64,000 bases of DNA, from contig OZ035997.1 of NCBI GenBank assembly GCA_964035015.1, positions 17,509,923-17,573,922 of the forward strand, written 5' to 3'. Of this stretch, positions 41,116 to 51,727 are shown in pieces. The DNA comes from Corallium rubrum (lineage: Eukaryota > Cnidaria > Anthozoa > Scleralcyonacea > Coralliidae). Position 1 is the stretch's first letter. Each line of letters opens with the position of its first letter. The notes beneath the pieces are model-generated. The model was not told where the DNA came from and made no database searches. It saw only the letters and a list, made by a program, of their open reading frames with translations. The translations under genes were made by a program, and so were the position numbers.

Positions 41116-42442
41116 CGTTCCGAGGCAGGTGACATACGAACCTCAGGGTCCAAATCGTCACCAAAAATTTCTCCTTCCTCGACGTGATGAAGGATCCACC
41201 GATCATGCGATAGTCCGAGTTTCCCACATCACGAGGGAAATCCCGCTCCAGAGCTTCACGAGATTCCACATGGACCTCGCGAAGTGCCTGCATAGCCGAT
41301 GGTGCGAAATACATGGAGGGGCTCTCGGTAACAACAGCAGCCTCCATGACCTCGACCACCGGCTCCGAGTCCAGAGGTGGATCCGAAGAGCCACCCATCG
41401 CAGGGTCGACGTCCAAGGCGGCTCTCTTCGTGAGTGGCTCAGAGCCACTCGACGAATCTTCCATCACCTCGACTGGGGCCCCTGGCTGGGATGAAGAAGG
41501 GGCGTCCGAAGGGGCCACAACCTTCTTCGACTTCCTCCTACAGGTACGCTTACGCTTACGCTTTGACCCCGTAAGGGTCGCAGCGTCCGCATCGGCACCC
41601 GAAGAAGGCTTCGCCGTCGTCTTCGTGAGAGTGACCTGCTTCTTCGGGCAGCGGCGGGACTCATGTCCAACCGCGCCACAATTAAAACAGGTGCGAAACT
41701 GCCCCTGGTGCTAGACCAGACCAGCATGACCGCAGATGCGAACACGCATCGGGATGGCCTCTCGTAGCTCCATAAGAAGCTTCACTGTCCCAGTCCTCAC
41801 GTTCCGGTACAGCACGTAAACCAGCTTGCACACCACCCCATAGCGGCCGAAGAATACTTTTAATTCCTCCTCCGGCAAGCCATAGGGCAAGTGTGTCATG
41901 GTGACCCAGCTCTTCTTGTATGAATAGGGCCGGATCACACACGGGAAACCACGAATGGAGATACCAGCCGCGATGACATTTTCCAAAACCTCCGGCGATG
42001 TGCACCAGAGGCAGAAGCAGTCAGTGCGCAGGGACTGGATCTGGGTGAAGTACTGGGCCGCAGGAGAGAATTCCTTCTCTAAAGCGTCCCAAACTTCCCC
42101 GGCGACAGCTTCGGTTTCCCCGCCAAGGCCAACGAAGGAACGGTGACCACGGCGCAGCGTTCAGGGTACGGAACTACGAGCGACGGGGCTGGAAGGTCCT
42201 GAAAAGGACCACTAGTCCGCACCGGCGTTGTCACTCTCGAAGAGGACGAGCCTGTAACCATCCTGTAAGCTGGAGCATGGATCCACCACCTGCGCCCTAA
42301 CAGCACTCGAACTCGTAGAGGCCATAAGAACTGTTTAGCCAGCTGCCTGTTGGGGGTGCAAAGCGTCCTCAACCAACAGGTGATCAACTGACAACGAGAA
42401 CAGAACCAACTGAAGCTCGTAACAACACAAACCTACTGACAA
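41116..42442 (-). mobile_element. ORF1-only Tx1-type element, 5' portion (HAL-like c)
   Basis: The 5' end abuts U2 nt 22 at 42,443. It encodes most of the ORF1 seen at 23,613-25,040 (VDPCS, RRM-like, knuckle, basic run, acidic tail) with an internal deletion near 42,215 and several frame changes (for example at 41,710 before the knuckle). The 3' UTR is missing: the copy is fused to element C at about 41,115. Confidence 0.82.
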
Positions 42443-42465
42443 AAGCCAATAGGCCGAGAAGCGAT
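42443..42465 (-). ncRNA. U2 snRNA gene copy 4, 5' fragment (nt 1-22)
   Basis: Sense ATCGCTTCTCGGCCTATTGGCT, then element sequence. PSE-like octamer at 42,516-42,523. Confidence 0.93.
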
Positions 42466-42578
42466 AACGACCAATAAAAAAGTTATGTTTTGCCCGGGAA
42501 GAAGCTGAAGCAACGATGTGGTTCGGCCCAGGTCAGCCCACGCGCTCGAAGCGTCTGAAAGAAAGAAAAAAGAAAAAG

Positions 42579-42602
42579 GTGTCTACGACACGGGGTATTC
42601 CC

Positions 42603-42637
<35 letters not shown>

Positions 42638-42698
42638 CTGGGCTTAACTTCGGTGATCAGACGAGAACCGGTGCTTTCCCGGTGGTATGGTCGTAGAC
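42579..42698 (-). rRNA. 5S rRNA gene copy 4
   Basis: 120 nt with closing terminal stem and consensus internal control region (GAAGTTAAGCCC, GGTTAGTACTTGGATGGGTG). The upstream TATA-like box reads TACAAAAG (42,721-42,728), unlike the other copies. T-run terminator present. Coding sequence looks functional. Confidence 0.96.
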
Positions 42699-42847
42699 AT
42701 TCGTGGAGGTGAAAATATCGCTTTTGTAGCGGTCGTTCGGCGTTGTGGCACGAGAGGTCGACAAGGAGCATAAGAACGGTGAAATCGAATGTTCCACGAA
42801 GCCAGTGTGCTCGCGTTGGATGAGTTTGCTTTTGATTGGTTTGTTGT

Positions 42848-42891
42848 AAGGGGACGAGCGCGAACGCAGGTCCCCACTACCAGAAATTATA

Positions 42892-42923
<32 letters not shown>

Positions 42924-43012
42924 GGAGTCAACCCAGTCGAAGTGCAATGAGAGGGCCTCATCCTGAGAGGACTTCCTTGTTGATCAAAGTACCTCTCGCA
43001 TCAGGTAAGTAT
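42848..43012 (-). ncRNA. U1 snRNA gene copy 4
   Basis: 165 nt. 5' end ATACTTACCTG, then ATGCGAGAGG where other copies have ACGCGAGAGG. U1A loop ATTGCAC, Sm site AATTTCTGG and final hairpin GGGGACC...GTCCCC are intact. PSE-like octamer at 43,063-43,070. Probably functional. Confidence 0.95.
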
Positions 43013-43349
43013 GCATGTGTTTGTCGCAGAAAGCCTATGACCGGGTACTTCGAGTCAGCGGCATGTGGTTAATAGGGTAATTTGTCGGCAACTGAATTTA
43101 GACAGCCAGCATGCCGATTAAACAATAATGAGGACAGAAACGTGCTGACCTACCCCTCTCGGTCTTTAACGATGGTGTTGTCGTGCGGCGTTGAACTCGA
43201 TGTGTGTGGGGCACTGGATCGATGGGTTCTGTTGATATCTGTAAAATATAAAGAATTGATGTGCAGAATTAGTGGAAGGAAGCCGTGTATGTACTTGTGT
43301 TGTTGATGAGTTTTTGCTTTATTTTCGATGGTGATGTTCTTCCCCGAAG
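43013..43349 (-). other. U1 upstream region and U2-U1 spacer
   Basis: Same short spacer type as 31,140-31,476. U2 3' hairpin at 43,338-43,355. No gene or insertion was seen. Confidence 0.65.
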
Positions 43350-43518
43350 GGAAGAGGGCCATACTCGGAGGTAGTGCGATACCGAGACAACCCGTGGCCA
43401 GGGCGAAGCAAGCTTCAATCCCATGGCCGAAGCCCCCAAATCAGTTTAATATATGAGACAGGCGTTGCCTGGCATATCAGATATTAAGCTGATAAGAACA
43501 GATACTACCCTTGATCTT
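43350..43518 (-). ncRNA. U2 snRNA gene copy 5, 3' part (nt 23 to end)
   Basis: Sense AAGATCAAGGGTAGTATCTG to the U2 3' end. GTGTAG is GGGTAG here, and there is a GTCTCATATATT change near the Sm site. It joins the 3' end of element D at 43,519. Confidence 0.93.
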
Positions 43519-43849
43519 GTTTTTATGAAACTCTCCCGGCTACGTCTCCCAAAAGTGCAATGGGGACTGGCGCTGCGTGCTAGAAAGAAACCCTGCGGAG
43601 GTGACATCAAGTCACATCGATCGCACATAAAGGTAGTGAACCTTTCTCCGTATGCCATGAACAGCACATGTGAATGGTAAAAGGAGAGAAAGTGCATCGA
43701 CGGCAGAGAGCCGATGGAATGGCTAAGATCAAAAAATTGGATGGAGAAAAGAAAGAAGAAAAGGGATGACAAAATGAAAGACAAACAGGAATGGTGGGAA
43801 GGCCGAGGCCCACCCACCAAACTACACCAAGGGAGGTGCAAAGGGCACC

Positions 43850-46800
43850 CAAACCCAAATTAATCAGATATTGCGTCCGAGAAATGGAGAGTGCCATGTA
43901 ACGACATGGAACCAAAAAAGCCAAACGCCAACCAGGTGGCATGGAAATCCGATGCGGACAATGACGTCGCTGGAGCTTCAGAGCAAACCGGAATGTGGAA
44001 CGAGCCTTACGGAGAACGTCGTCAAGATTAATTGGACTCAAGTCAAAACGGACGCTATTCCGATGAAGCCACAAACGATGTTTGAGGACATGAAGAAGGA
44101 TTTGGAAACCGGCCGGAACACCAGCGGACCGTGGAAAACCAAGAATAACATCCCGCAGCATGACGCGCGGTGAGTCGGTGTAGTAGCGACGAGTACCAAA
44201 ACAGGGCATGAGCAGCGACTGGGCAGTGATAAAAAAGATGTTCTAGAGTCTCTGTACCGGAACACAAGCAATGAGGCGAAACCACCATGCGGAAGCGAAG
44301 GAGACGGTCCGCAGTTGGGAGAACACCATGAGCTATTTTCCAGGCAGTATCAAGAACAGTTTGAATGAAACGGCACAGATGGATGGACGCCCAGACAGAT
44401 GGCCATGACACAGCACCAAAATGGCGAAACTTCTCGACACAGCGAGGCTCGGAGAAAGCATCATCCATGAGAATACGATATGACACACGCGTGGAAAGGT
44501 CATGAAGGGGAATAAGCGGACCGCCAGAGGGACCCGGAACGACTCACCAGGAGCAGACGGCACGCCAAGCACAGCACTAAGAACAAGGATCCGAAGCAGC
44601 GAGGGAAGCCCAAGAACACGTTGGAAAGGCACCGCGTGACGGAAAGAAAGACCACTTGCCAGGATCCGGGCGATGATAACGCTGACCCCAAAGCGCGTGA
44701 AGAGTTTGTACCTTGAGGGCGATGTTAACCACACCAAAACCACCACGGGATCGAGGCTGGTAGTCAGTCGCGTAGGAGACCAAAGGACGTTTGTTGTTCC
44801 AAAAAACCTCCAGATGGCTCGATTCTCGGATGCTAAAACAGTGTCGGGAAGCGGCAACACCGAAACGAGATGTCAAAGCTGAGAAAGGACTAACGAATTG
44901 ATGACCACGGACTTACTAGTAAACGAAAGAGAGCGTGAACTCCATGCCGCCAAAGTTAAATCAATTTTTCGAAGCAGCGGGCCCCACACAGTATCGACAG
45001 GCAGACCTGTTCCCAAATGCACGTCGAGGAGCCTTGAGGGCGATGTTAACCACACCAAAACCACCACGGGATCGAGGCTGGTAGTCAGTCGCGTAGGAGA
45101 CCAAAGGACGTTTGTTGTTCCAAAAAAACCTCCAGATGGCTCGATTCTCGGATGCTAAAACAGTGTCGGGAAGCGGCAACACCGAAACGAGATGTCAAAG
45201 CTGAGAAAGGACTAACGAATTGATGACCACGGACTTACTAGTAAACGAAAGAGAGCGTGAACTCCATGCCGCCAAAGTTAAATCAATTTTTCGAAGCAGC
45301 GGGCCCCACACAGTATCGACAGGCAGACCTGTTCCCAAATGCACGTCGAGGAGCCGGATAGATGAACTGAACCACAAAGTAGGGGCTGGAACATCAACAC
45401 GATGACGCCAAGAGCCGAGCCAGAGACCACGACACTTTCCCAAAATTAGCATGGCACCACTGGCACGCTCACATTCCGAGAAAATCTCAAATAAACGGGT
45501 GATAGAAGAGTCAGTAGATACCAAAGCGGAAGTATCATCAGCATACTGAGAGAGTTTGGCTTGGACATTGCTAGAAGGGAGAAAAAATCCCACGACGGTT
45601 GGGTCAGCACGAACAGAACAGGCTAGCGTCTCGGCAACCAGGACATACAGCAGTGGAGATAACGGGCAGCCTTGACGGACACCTCGTGAGACTGGAAAAA
45701 AAGCAGATAAAAAGCCATTCACCTGCACCGCGCTGCGAACATCAGTGTAGAGTAACTGCACCCAGCGAATGAAGGATGGACCAAACCCCATTTTGAGCAA
45801 AACGGAGTTGAGGAAGGGCCACTCCACGTGGTCAAAAGCCTTGGCTTGGTCAAAGGAAATTAAGGCAGCAGGAAGGTTGGTAAAATTGGCATACTCAATG
45901 CAAGCACGCAGCAAAGCAATGTTTTCTCCGATAAACCGACCAGGGTAACCACAGGTTTGGTCCGGGGAAATGACGGAATGTAGAACAAGTAACAGGCGGT
46001 GGGCCAAAGCCCCGGCGATAAGTTTGTAGTCCACGCATAAAAGCGATATAGGACGCCAGTTGGAGGCCTCGAGAACGTCACCTTTCTTGTAAAGTAGGCA
46101 GATGACGCCCTGGCGCTGAGTAGGACACAGCTTACCTGCATGGTAGGAGGAATTAGCGACAGCAGCAAAATCGTCGCCAAGGACGCTCCAAAAAGTACGA
46201 TAAAATTCGGCACACAACCCATCAATGCCTGGGGTCTTCCCAGAGGACATATTCTTCAGGACAGACTCACACTCGGATAATTCAAGTAAACCCTCGCATA
46301 AGGCAGCAGCCGAAACTGATAGACGACGCTCCAAAGAATCGATAAATTTGTTTTGAAGAACCGGGTCCAGGGACTGGCTACAGAACAAGGACTGATAATA
46401 TTCAGCAAACGTACGGACCACGTCAGGCATAGAGGAGGCGAGGGAACCATCAGGCCGGTAAACCGCGGAAATAAGGCGTTGCTGAGCACGTTTCCGCTCC
46501 AGGTTTAGAAAAAACTTAGACGAATTCTCGCCATCTTCAGCCCACTGGACACGAGCGCGAACTTTTGCGCCATTCGCCTGGTGGAGCAATAAATCGTGAA
46601 GATGCGAATTTAGAGAAAGAATATCCGCTGCAACAGTGGTATCACCATTGTTCTGAAGAGTGGTGAGCGCACTCAAGCGAGCCTGAAGCGCCCGAAAAGT
46701 TGCGTTACGAGAACGAGCTTTGTCAGCCGAATAGTTCTGGAGAAGACGGCGAAGGTGATACTTTCCCGCCTCCCACCAATTGCACAGATCACGAAAGGCC

Positions 46801-47287
46801 GAACGTTCTAACTGCCACCCACACCAAAACGTTTTAATAGTGGACTGGAGATCGGAGTCCAAAAGAAGCGAATTATTAAGCTTCCAGTAAGACCGAGTGT
46901 ACTGAATTCCAAACGGAAGGTTAATTTCCAAATGAACGTAAGAATGGTCCGAACGCAAAAAGGGCAGGATTTCACAAGAACGGACAAGACCCAACAAACG
47001 CTCAGTCAACCAAATCATATCAAGACGAGACCCTTGGGAACCATTCGGACGCCGCCAAGTCACGGCATGCTCCCGTGGATGTCAAGAGCGCCAGACGTCA
47101 AAAGAGGATGTGGCCGACATCAGGTTACTCAATGGCGCAGACCAATTATATGCCCACGGCGAGGAGTCCACAACAGTATTGAAGTCACCACAAAACAAGT
47201 TCGGCAGGATAGCATCAATGGTGGGGTAGAGGGACTCAAAAAACAAATCACCGTCTTTTTTATTGTTAGGGCCATATAAGTTAATAG
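43850..47287 (-). pseudogene. ORF2 of element D, main part (RT and C-terminus)
   Basis: After the inserted LINE it resumes INLYGPNNKKDGDLFFESLY, then FCGDFNTVVD and RSDHSYVHLE of the endonuclease. The 622-codon frame 45,195-47,063 carries the RT with NWRPISLLCVDYKLIAGALA, DQTCGYPGRFIGENIALLRA, RGVRQGCPLSPLLY and QYADDTSALVS. A TGA follows (VLSQL stop), and the segment containing it is duplicated. A C-terminal CCHC, CLCSGTETLEHLFYHC, is at about 44,270. Several frame changes follow 45,195. Confidence 0.83.
44711..45353 (-). repeat. 321-bp tandem duplication within element D ORF2
   Basis: 44,711-45,031 and 45,032-45,353 are almost identical, differing by one A in a run of A (6 versus 7). Each holds the codons for the end of the RT (including the TGA) and the WNNKRPLVSYATDYQPRSRG segment. 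The near identity shows that the duplication is recent relative to the element's decay. Confidence 0.93.
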
Positions 47288-50098
47288 TTTATTAAAAAAC
47301 TTTACTTAGCAGTTTACAAATAAACTGAATTGTGTGAGTTGTACAAGAATCGTAAGATTAAATGTATATACAAACTAAAATATTTTACAAGTTACAAATG
47401 AGATAGTAAACAAAATTTTAAAATAAAACACGTTCGCTAATGTGACTAATTACAATAAAATCGAAATTGTAGAATTAACTATTAGCTATGAATCACAAAT
47501 GACTGTGACTAAAACTTATATGACCTGTTTATTTCATTTGCGGTTGATATTACATAAGTGTTTAAAAATCTCTTGGTGTTCACACAGGGTACCGTGAACT
47601 CACGTTGCTTTCTCAAACAATGATGTTGGACAGTCCTTGCTGGAAGTAAGCAGTGAAGCTTATGATCTGGATTACCTTCAATGTTCTTAAACAGTTTTAG
47701 GCAGGCCTCATTTCGTCTGGAACGGAGAGTTAATAAATTGCTTTGTGTTAGACAGTCCATGTAGCGATTACCTGGGTAAATAATGGAAAGTACTCTTTGT
47801 TGCACTCGTTCTATAGCATCGCTGAGATAATTAGGTAGTGCATAATGGAAAACTTGGGTACTGTATTCAAGGATAGGTCTAACACATGTACAATAAAAGA
47901 GTAATATTTCCGATGCTGGAATTTTAGCCCGTTTGAGTTGGATAATAAAGTAAATTCGCTTGTTAGCTTTTTTTACAATGTTGTTAACGTGTTGGTTCCA
48001 TTTTAGGTCACTACTAATGGTTAGGCCCAAAATTTTAACATGTTCAACAATATCTAGGTCGCTGCCATTGACACGGATACTAGGGAATTCTAATTTATCT
48101 CTTCCAAAGTGTATTCTTAATTCTTTACATTTGGTACTATTAAGCTGCAAACGGTTATCTGTAGACCATTGTTGTATGTAATTTACACTTTCCTGCACGG
48201 TGGAACGGGCATGTTTTTTAACTACTTCTGAGATTGTTGTATCGTCAATGTATTTCCAGTTTTCAATTGCACGTGGTCTGAGATCATTGATCATCCAGAT
48301 GAACAACCAAGGGCCGAGTTTAGTGCCTTGTGGGACCCTTGACGGAACTCCACGCCATTCGGAGTAGCAATCCCTTGACAATTTAACCCTCTGTTCCCTA
48401 TTCGTCAGGAAGTTGATAATCCATTTCTTCACTGCGAGAGGGATACTAAGCTGAAACACTTTTCTTGCAAGGATTCGATGATCGATCAGATCAAATGCTT
48501 TCCGATAATCAAAGAGAACCACTCGAACAGCATCACCAGTACCGTCCGTAGCCTCGGCCCATTCATGAATCATGTTAATAAGAGCTAGTGTAGCTGAAGA
48601 GCGTGGTATACCTCCAAATTGGGATGGGTCAATGACACTCAGAATGGCAGGGGCTACATAGATTTCAACAACAAAATCTTCAGCAATTTTGGATAGTGCC
48701 GGAGTGAGTGATATAGGTCTGAGATGCTTATTAATATCAGTAATGGGTTTCTCTTTCGGGATTGGTGTAATGTTTGCGCGCTTCCAAGCCAGTGGTAACT
48801 TTTGTTCTATATACGAAGCATTTAGCAAATTTGAAATAGGTAAAGCTAGAATTTCTGCATACTCCTTTAGGACCCAGTTCGCTATACCATCAGGACCTGG
48901 TGCTTTGGCAGAGTTCAACGATTTCAATTTGTTGTATACAGACTTTGATGAGGTCATGTTCATGTCAGCGAGCAAGACACCTTCAGAACTTTCTATCAAA
49001 AGCTGTAGATCGTGGTCACTAAGAGGACTATATTCTGTCATTGGCTCCAAGAAACTATCGTTGATTAAATTGGCAATGTCAGATGCTGATATTTTGTCAA
49101 TATTTTCGATTTGTAATTGTGAAACTAAACTGTCAAGTCCCGAGGGCAAAGTTGCCCCACATATACGTTTAACTTCGGCCCACCATTCTTTGGGTTTCGA
49201 TTGTTTGAGGTGGTTAACTTTAGAGGCGTAATAATTAATACGGCATCTTTTCCTCATTTCGTTGACTTTGTTACGGTGAAATTTAAAGGCGATAGTGTTG
49301 CCTGATGAGAACGCCTGTTGCCGCTTTCGAATCTCGCGTTTGAAATTCTCGGTGATCCATGGAGGGTCATTATGGTGCAGCTTGATTTTTTTCTCAGGCA
49401 TGAGGAGGTCTAATCCTGTAGCGATGACATTAGTAAATACTTCGGTTTTTTCCTCACACGTTTCAGCCAGGTCAATAATACTCCAATCAACTTGATTTAG
49501 ATATCTACCAAGTTCCATCTTACGGGAGGGTCTCGTATCCCTCTTGTAAATGACACGATTACGTGAGTTATGTGATCTTTCCTGTGGGTGGATAACAATG
49601 GTGTTATGGTCAGACAGACCAAACGGTGGATGGGTCTCAACGGCATTTGTGTGGTAGAAATTGTGCAGATTGGTTAATACAAAATCGAGTGTAGTTGCCT
49701 CACGAGTTGGTACGTTTACCAACTGCTTAAGCCCAAATTGGCGACAGAAGTACTTGATTTCCAACTTATTAAAGTCACCTGCAATAATGATTCCACACCC
49801 AGGATACCTCCCTTCAACTTCAGTTACTGACTTTGTTAAATATTGCAGCATTTCATTGTTGTTTGCACTTGGAGGGTGATAAATCGTTGCGACGACCAGA
49901 CAGTGGTGGCCACGGGGGAGACGATGTGGCCGTGCCTGAACCCATAGTACTTCAAAATTGTCGTCTTCTAAATCACTTAAACGGTTAAATTTGATATTAT
50001 TGACCATGTAAAGACAAACACCTCCGTGTGAATCCTCAATGCGATCTCGTCTTAATGTATTATAATTATAATTTATTATATTATAATAATATAATGGA
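47288..50098 (-). mobile_element. 5'-truncated Jockey-superfamily LINE inside element D
   Basis: It sits between SELSKQNFSFQI and INLYGPNN codons of element D ORF2, which are contiguous in meaning. The inner reading frame begins midway through an APE endonuclease (RRDRIEDSHGGVCLYMVNNI), so the 5' end is truncated. An AT-rich filler (TATAAT-like, about 50,060-50,098) precedes it. The 3' end is AT-rich without a long poly(A) tract. It belongs to neither the U2-specific families nor the other CR1-type element of the window. Confidence 0.83.
47509..50007 (-). CDS. LINE ORF2 fragment: partial APE endonuclease and reverse transcriptase
   Basis: 832 codons, open. The endonuclease part has IIAGDFNKL and LSDHNTIV but lacks the N-terminal blocks because of truncation. 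RT motifs are KAPGPDGIANWVLKEYAEIL, HLRPISLTPALSKIAEDF, VLFDYRKAFDLIDHRIL, SRVPQGTKLGPWLFIWMIND and the catalytic YIDD in place of the usual YADD/FADD. The C-terminal part with QQRVLSIIYPG follows the CR1/Jockey pattern. Open for 832 codons, so insertion is fairly recent. It cannot be autonomous without the missing 5' part. Confidence 0.88.
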   Translation of the reverse strand: MVNNIKFNRLSDLEDDNFEVLWVQARPHRLPRGHHCLVVATIYHPPSANNNEMLQYLTKSVTEVEGRYPGCGIIIAGDFNKLEIKYFCRQFGLKQLVNVPTREATTLDFVLTNLHNFYHTNAVETHPPFGLSDHNTIVIHPQERSHNSRNRVIYKRDTRPSRKMELGRYLNQVDWSIIDLAETCEEKTEVFTNVIATGLDLLMPEKKIKLHHNDPPWITENFKREIRKRQQAFSSGNTIAFKFHRNKVNEMRKRCRINYYASKVNHLKQSKPKEWWAEVKRICGATLPSGLDSLVSQLQIENIDKISASDIANLINDSFLEPMTEYSPLSDHDLQLLIESSEGVLLADMNMTSSKSVYNKLKSLNSAKAPGPDGIANWVLKEYAEILALPISNLLNASYIEQKLPLAWKRANITPIPKEKPITDINKHLRPISLTPALSKIAEDFVVEIYVAPAILSVIDPSQFGGIPRSSATLALINMIHEWAEATDGTGDAVRVVLFDYRKAFDLIDHRILARKVFQLSIPLAVKKWIINFLTNREQRVKLSRDCYSEWRGVPSRVPQGTKLGPWLFIWMINDLRPRAIENWKYIDDTTISEVVKKHARSTVQESVNYIQQWSTDNRLQLNSTKCKELRIHFGRDKLEFPSIRVNGSDLDIVEHVKILGLTISSDLKWNQHVNNIVKKANKRIYFIIQLKRAKIPASEILLFYCTCVRPILEYSTQVFHYALPNYLSDAIERVQQRVLSIIYPGNRYMDCLTQSNLLTLRSRRNEACLKLFKNIEGNPDHKLHCLLPARTVQHHCLRKQREFTVPCVNTKRFLNTYVISTANEINRSYKF

Positions 50099-50411
50099 TC
50101 TGAAAAGAAAAGTTCTGTTTAGACAGCTCGGAACACACATAACGACCATCAGCATCACGCCAAGTATGGTCAATGGAAAAAGACGGGTGCACAAGGATGC
50201 CCACCCCACAACTACGCGCGGAGCCAGGCGATGACACAACATTATATGACGAAGCGGTGAACCATTGTTCAAATTCAGCGCACGACGTGGAATGGTTCTC
50301 CTGGACACAAACAATATCAGGCCGAAAACACGCTAACCATTGAATAAAAAGAGCACGATGAAGGTCTGCACGCAAACCCTGCACGTTTAGTGTTAAAATC
50401 TTGGTAGCCAT
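50099..50411 (-). pseudogene. ORF2 of element D, N-terminal endonuclease part
   Basis: It starts MATKILTLNVQGLRADLHRA 11 bp downstream of ORF1, with VCVQENHSTS (catalytic Glu block) and ARSCGVGILVHPSFSID, and ends at SFQI where the inner LINE begins. It joins 43,850-47,287 in meaning. Confidence 0.83.
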
Positions 50412-50422
50412 TGAAAAATAAA

Positions 50423-51727
50423 TTAAGAGTTATCATCCTCCCACTCTGCCTCGGAACCAGCGCCCGAGGACCCTTGGGAAATGTCATCGTCCGCATCAAA
50501 TGATGGAGGGAATGGTGGATTGGGGATGCGGGTACCAGAACGGGCAGCATCCGAATACAAAAGATTGCCTGAAGCCGAAAGCATCGGCATAGAATCAACA
50601 GCGGATCGGCCAACGCCAGGAGAAGAGGCTTCGGTAGAGGTGGGTTCACCAGCGGCGATCTTCGACCGCGTGGCACTGGGGAACGAAGACGCAATAGATG
50701 GAGCCGCGCGCTTACGCACCCAAGGTAAGGAAACATCGGAACCAGCAGCAGATGAAACCTGCTTACTTGGCACGGTCTTGTTGCGACGGCGAGTAACTAC
50801 AGTCCACGTATCCGCAGCGGGAGTATTATTCCCCCCGGATGACACCCCGGAAGGCGGAGGATGCAACCCTGCCGGGGCAGCACCAGAGCCAGCAGGAGGA
50901 CAAGGGGGATCCGAAGGTGGGAGAACACGCTGTGGAGGATTGGGGGAAGAGGACGCTGGAGGAGCAAGAGGACCAACCGTGGTACCAGCAGCGGGATCGT
51001 CTGGTGGAAGAGGAATGGAGGCGCCATCAGGGGAAACAGAGGACGAAGTCCCCGGGTTCCCAAGTGAAGCGACGGAGGTAACGGCTGGTACTGCAGTGGA
51101 TCCGGTGGCAGGCGGAACTGAACCCGGGGGAGGGTCACGAGCCGCAGTTTGACGATGAGGCCCAGCTGCTGCCGCGCGAGCAATGCGAGTAGGGCAATGC
51201 TTGTTCTCATGGCCGCGACTATTGCAAGTAAAACATGTACGTATTTGACCTTTGTAAGTAACGACGCCGGCTTGGCCCTTAACAACAATTTTAGAAGGGA
51301 TAGGAGTGGTAATACGCATAACTACTAAAGTAACACCAGTATAAAATTCATCAAACTCACGATCAATAGAGACCACAGTACCAAAAGCACCCAAAGCCAC
51401 ACGAACAGCATCCAAGCTCAGCTCCAAAGGAAGACGATGAACCCGAACAGTCCATTCAAACTTGGCCATAGTAAGCTCCACGAGAAAGCCATGAAAGGAT
51501 AAACCATGAGCCAAAACAATTGCAGCGGACTCCGCACTGGTGCACGACAGGTGAACACGGTAGCCAGGCAATAGCTGAATACCATAAACATGGAGAGAAA
51601 GGTCGGTAAACTGACCTTTAAACACGTCACCGACGTCACGAAAAGAATAGGTAGGCTGTTCCTGAACAGCTAACGGAGATAAGCGACCATACATGGTCCT
51701 CGGCGCAGAAATTTCGTCCATATCCAA
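50423..51727 (-). CDS. ORF1 of element D: RNA-binding protein with zinc knuckle
   Basis: 434 codons, open. Residues about 30-160 form an RRM-like domain (VRVHRLPLELSLDAVRVALG). A knuckle C165-x2-C168-x4-H173-x4-C178 (CFTCNSRGHENKHC) follows, then a Pro/Ser/Gly-rich low-complexity region and an acidic C-terminus. It has the same architecture as the ORF1-only proteins at the same U2 site. It likely coats the element RNA. ORF2 starts 11 bp after its stop. Confidence 0.87.
   Translation of the reverse strand: MDMDEISAPRTMYGRLSPLAVQEQPTYSFRDVGDVFKGQFTDLSLHVYGIQLLPGYRVHLSCTSAESAAIVLAHGLSFHGFLVELTMAKFEWTVRVHRLPLELSLDAVRVALGAFGTVVSIDREFDEFYTGVTLVVMRITTPIPSKIVVKGQAGVVTYKGQIRTCFTCNSRGHENKHCPTRIARAAAAGPHRQTAARDPPPGSVPPATGSTAVPAVTSVASLGNPGTSSSVSPDGASIPLPPDDPAAGTTVGPLAPPASSSPNPPQRVLPPSDPPCPPAGSGAAPAGLHPPPSGVSSGGNNTPAADTWTVVTRRRNKTVPSKQVSSAAGSDVSLPWVRKRAAPSIASSFPSATRSKIAAGEPTSTEASSPGVGRSAVDSMPMLSASGNLLYSDAARSGTRIPNPPFPPSFDADDDISQGSSGAGSEAEWEDDNS

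Noticed and set aside
50481..51152. 223-codon plus-strand frame over element D ORF1
   Set aside because: Its Gly/Glu-rich composition is the complement of the Pro/Ser-rich ORF1 linker, so it is a shadow frame.
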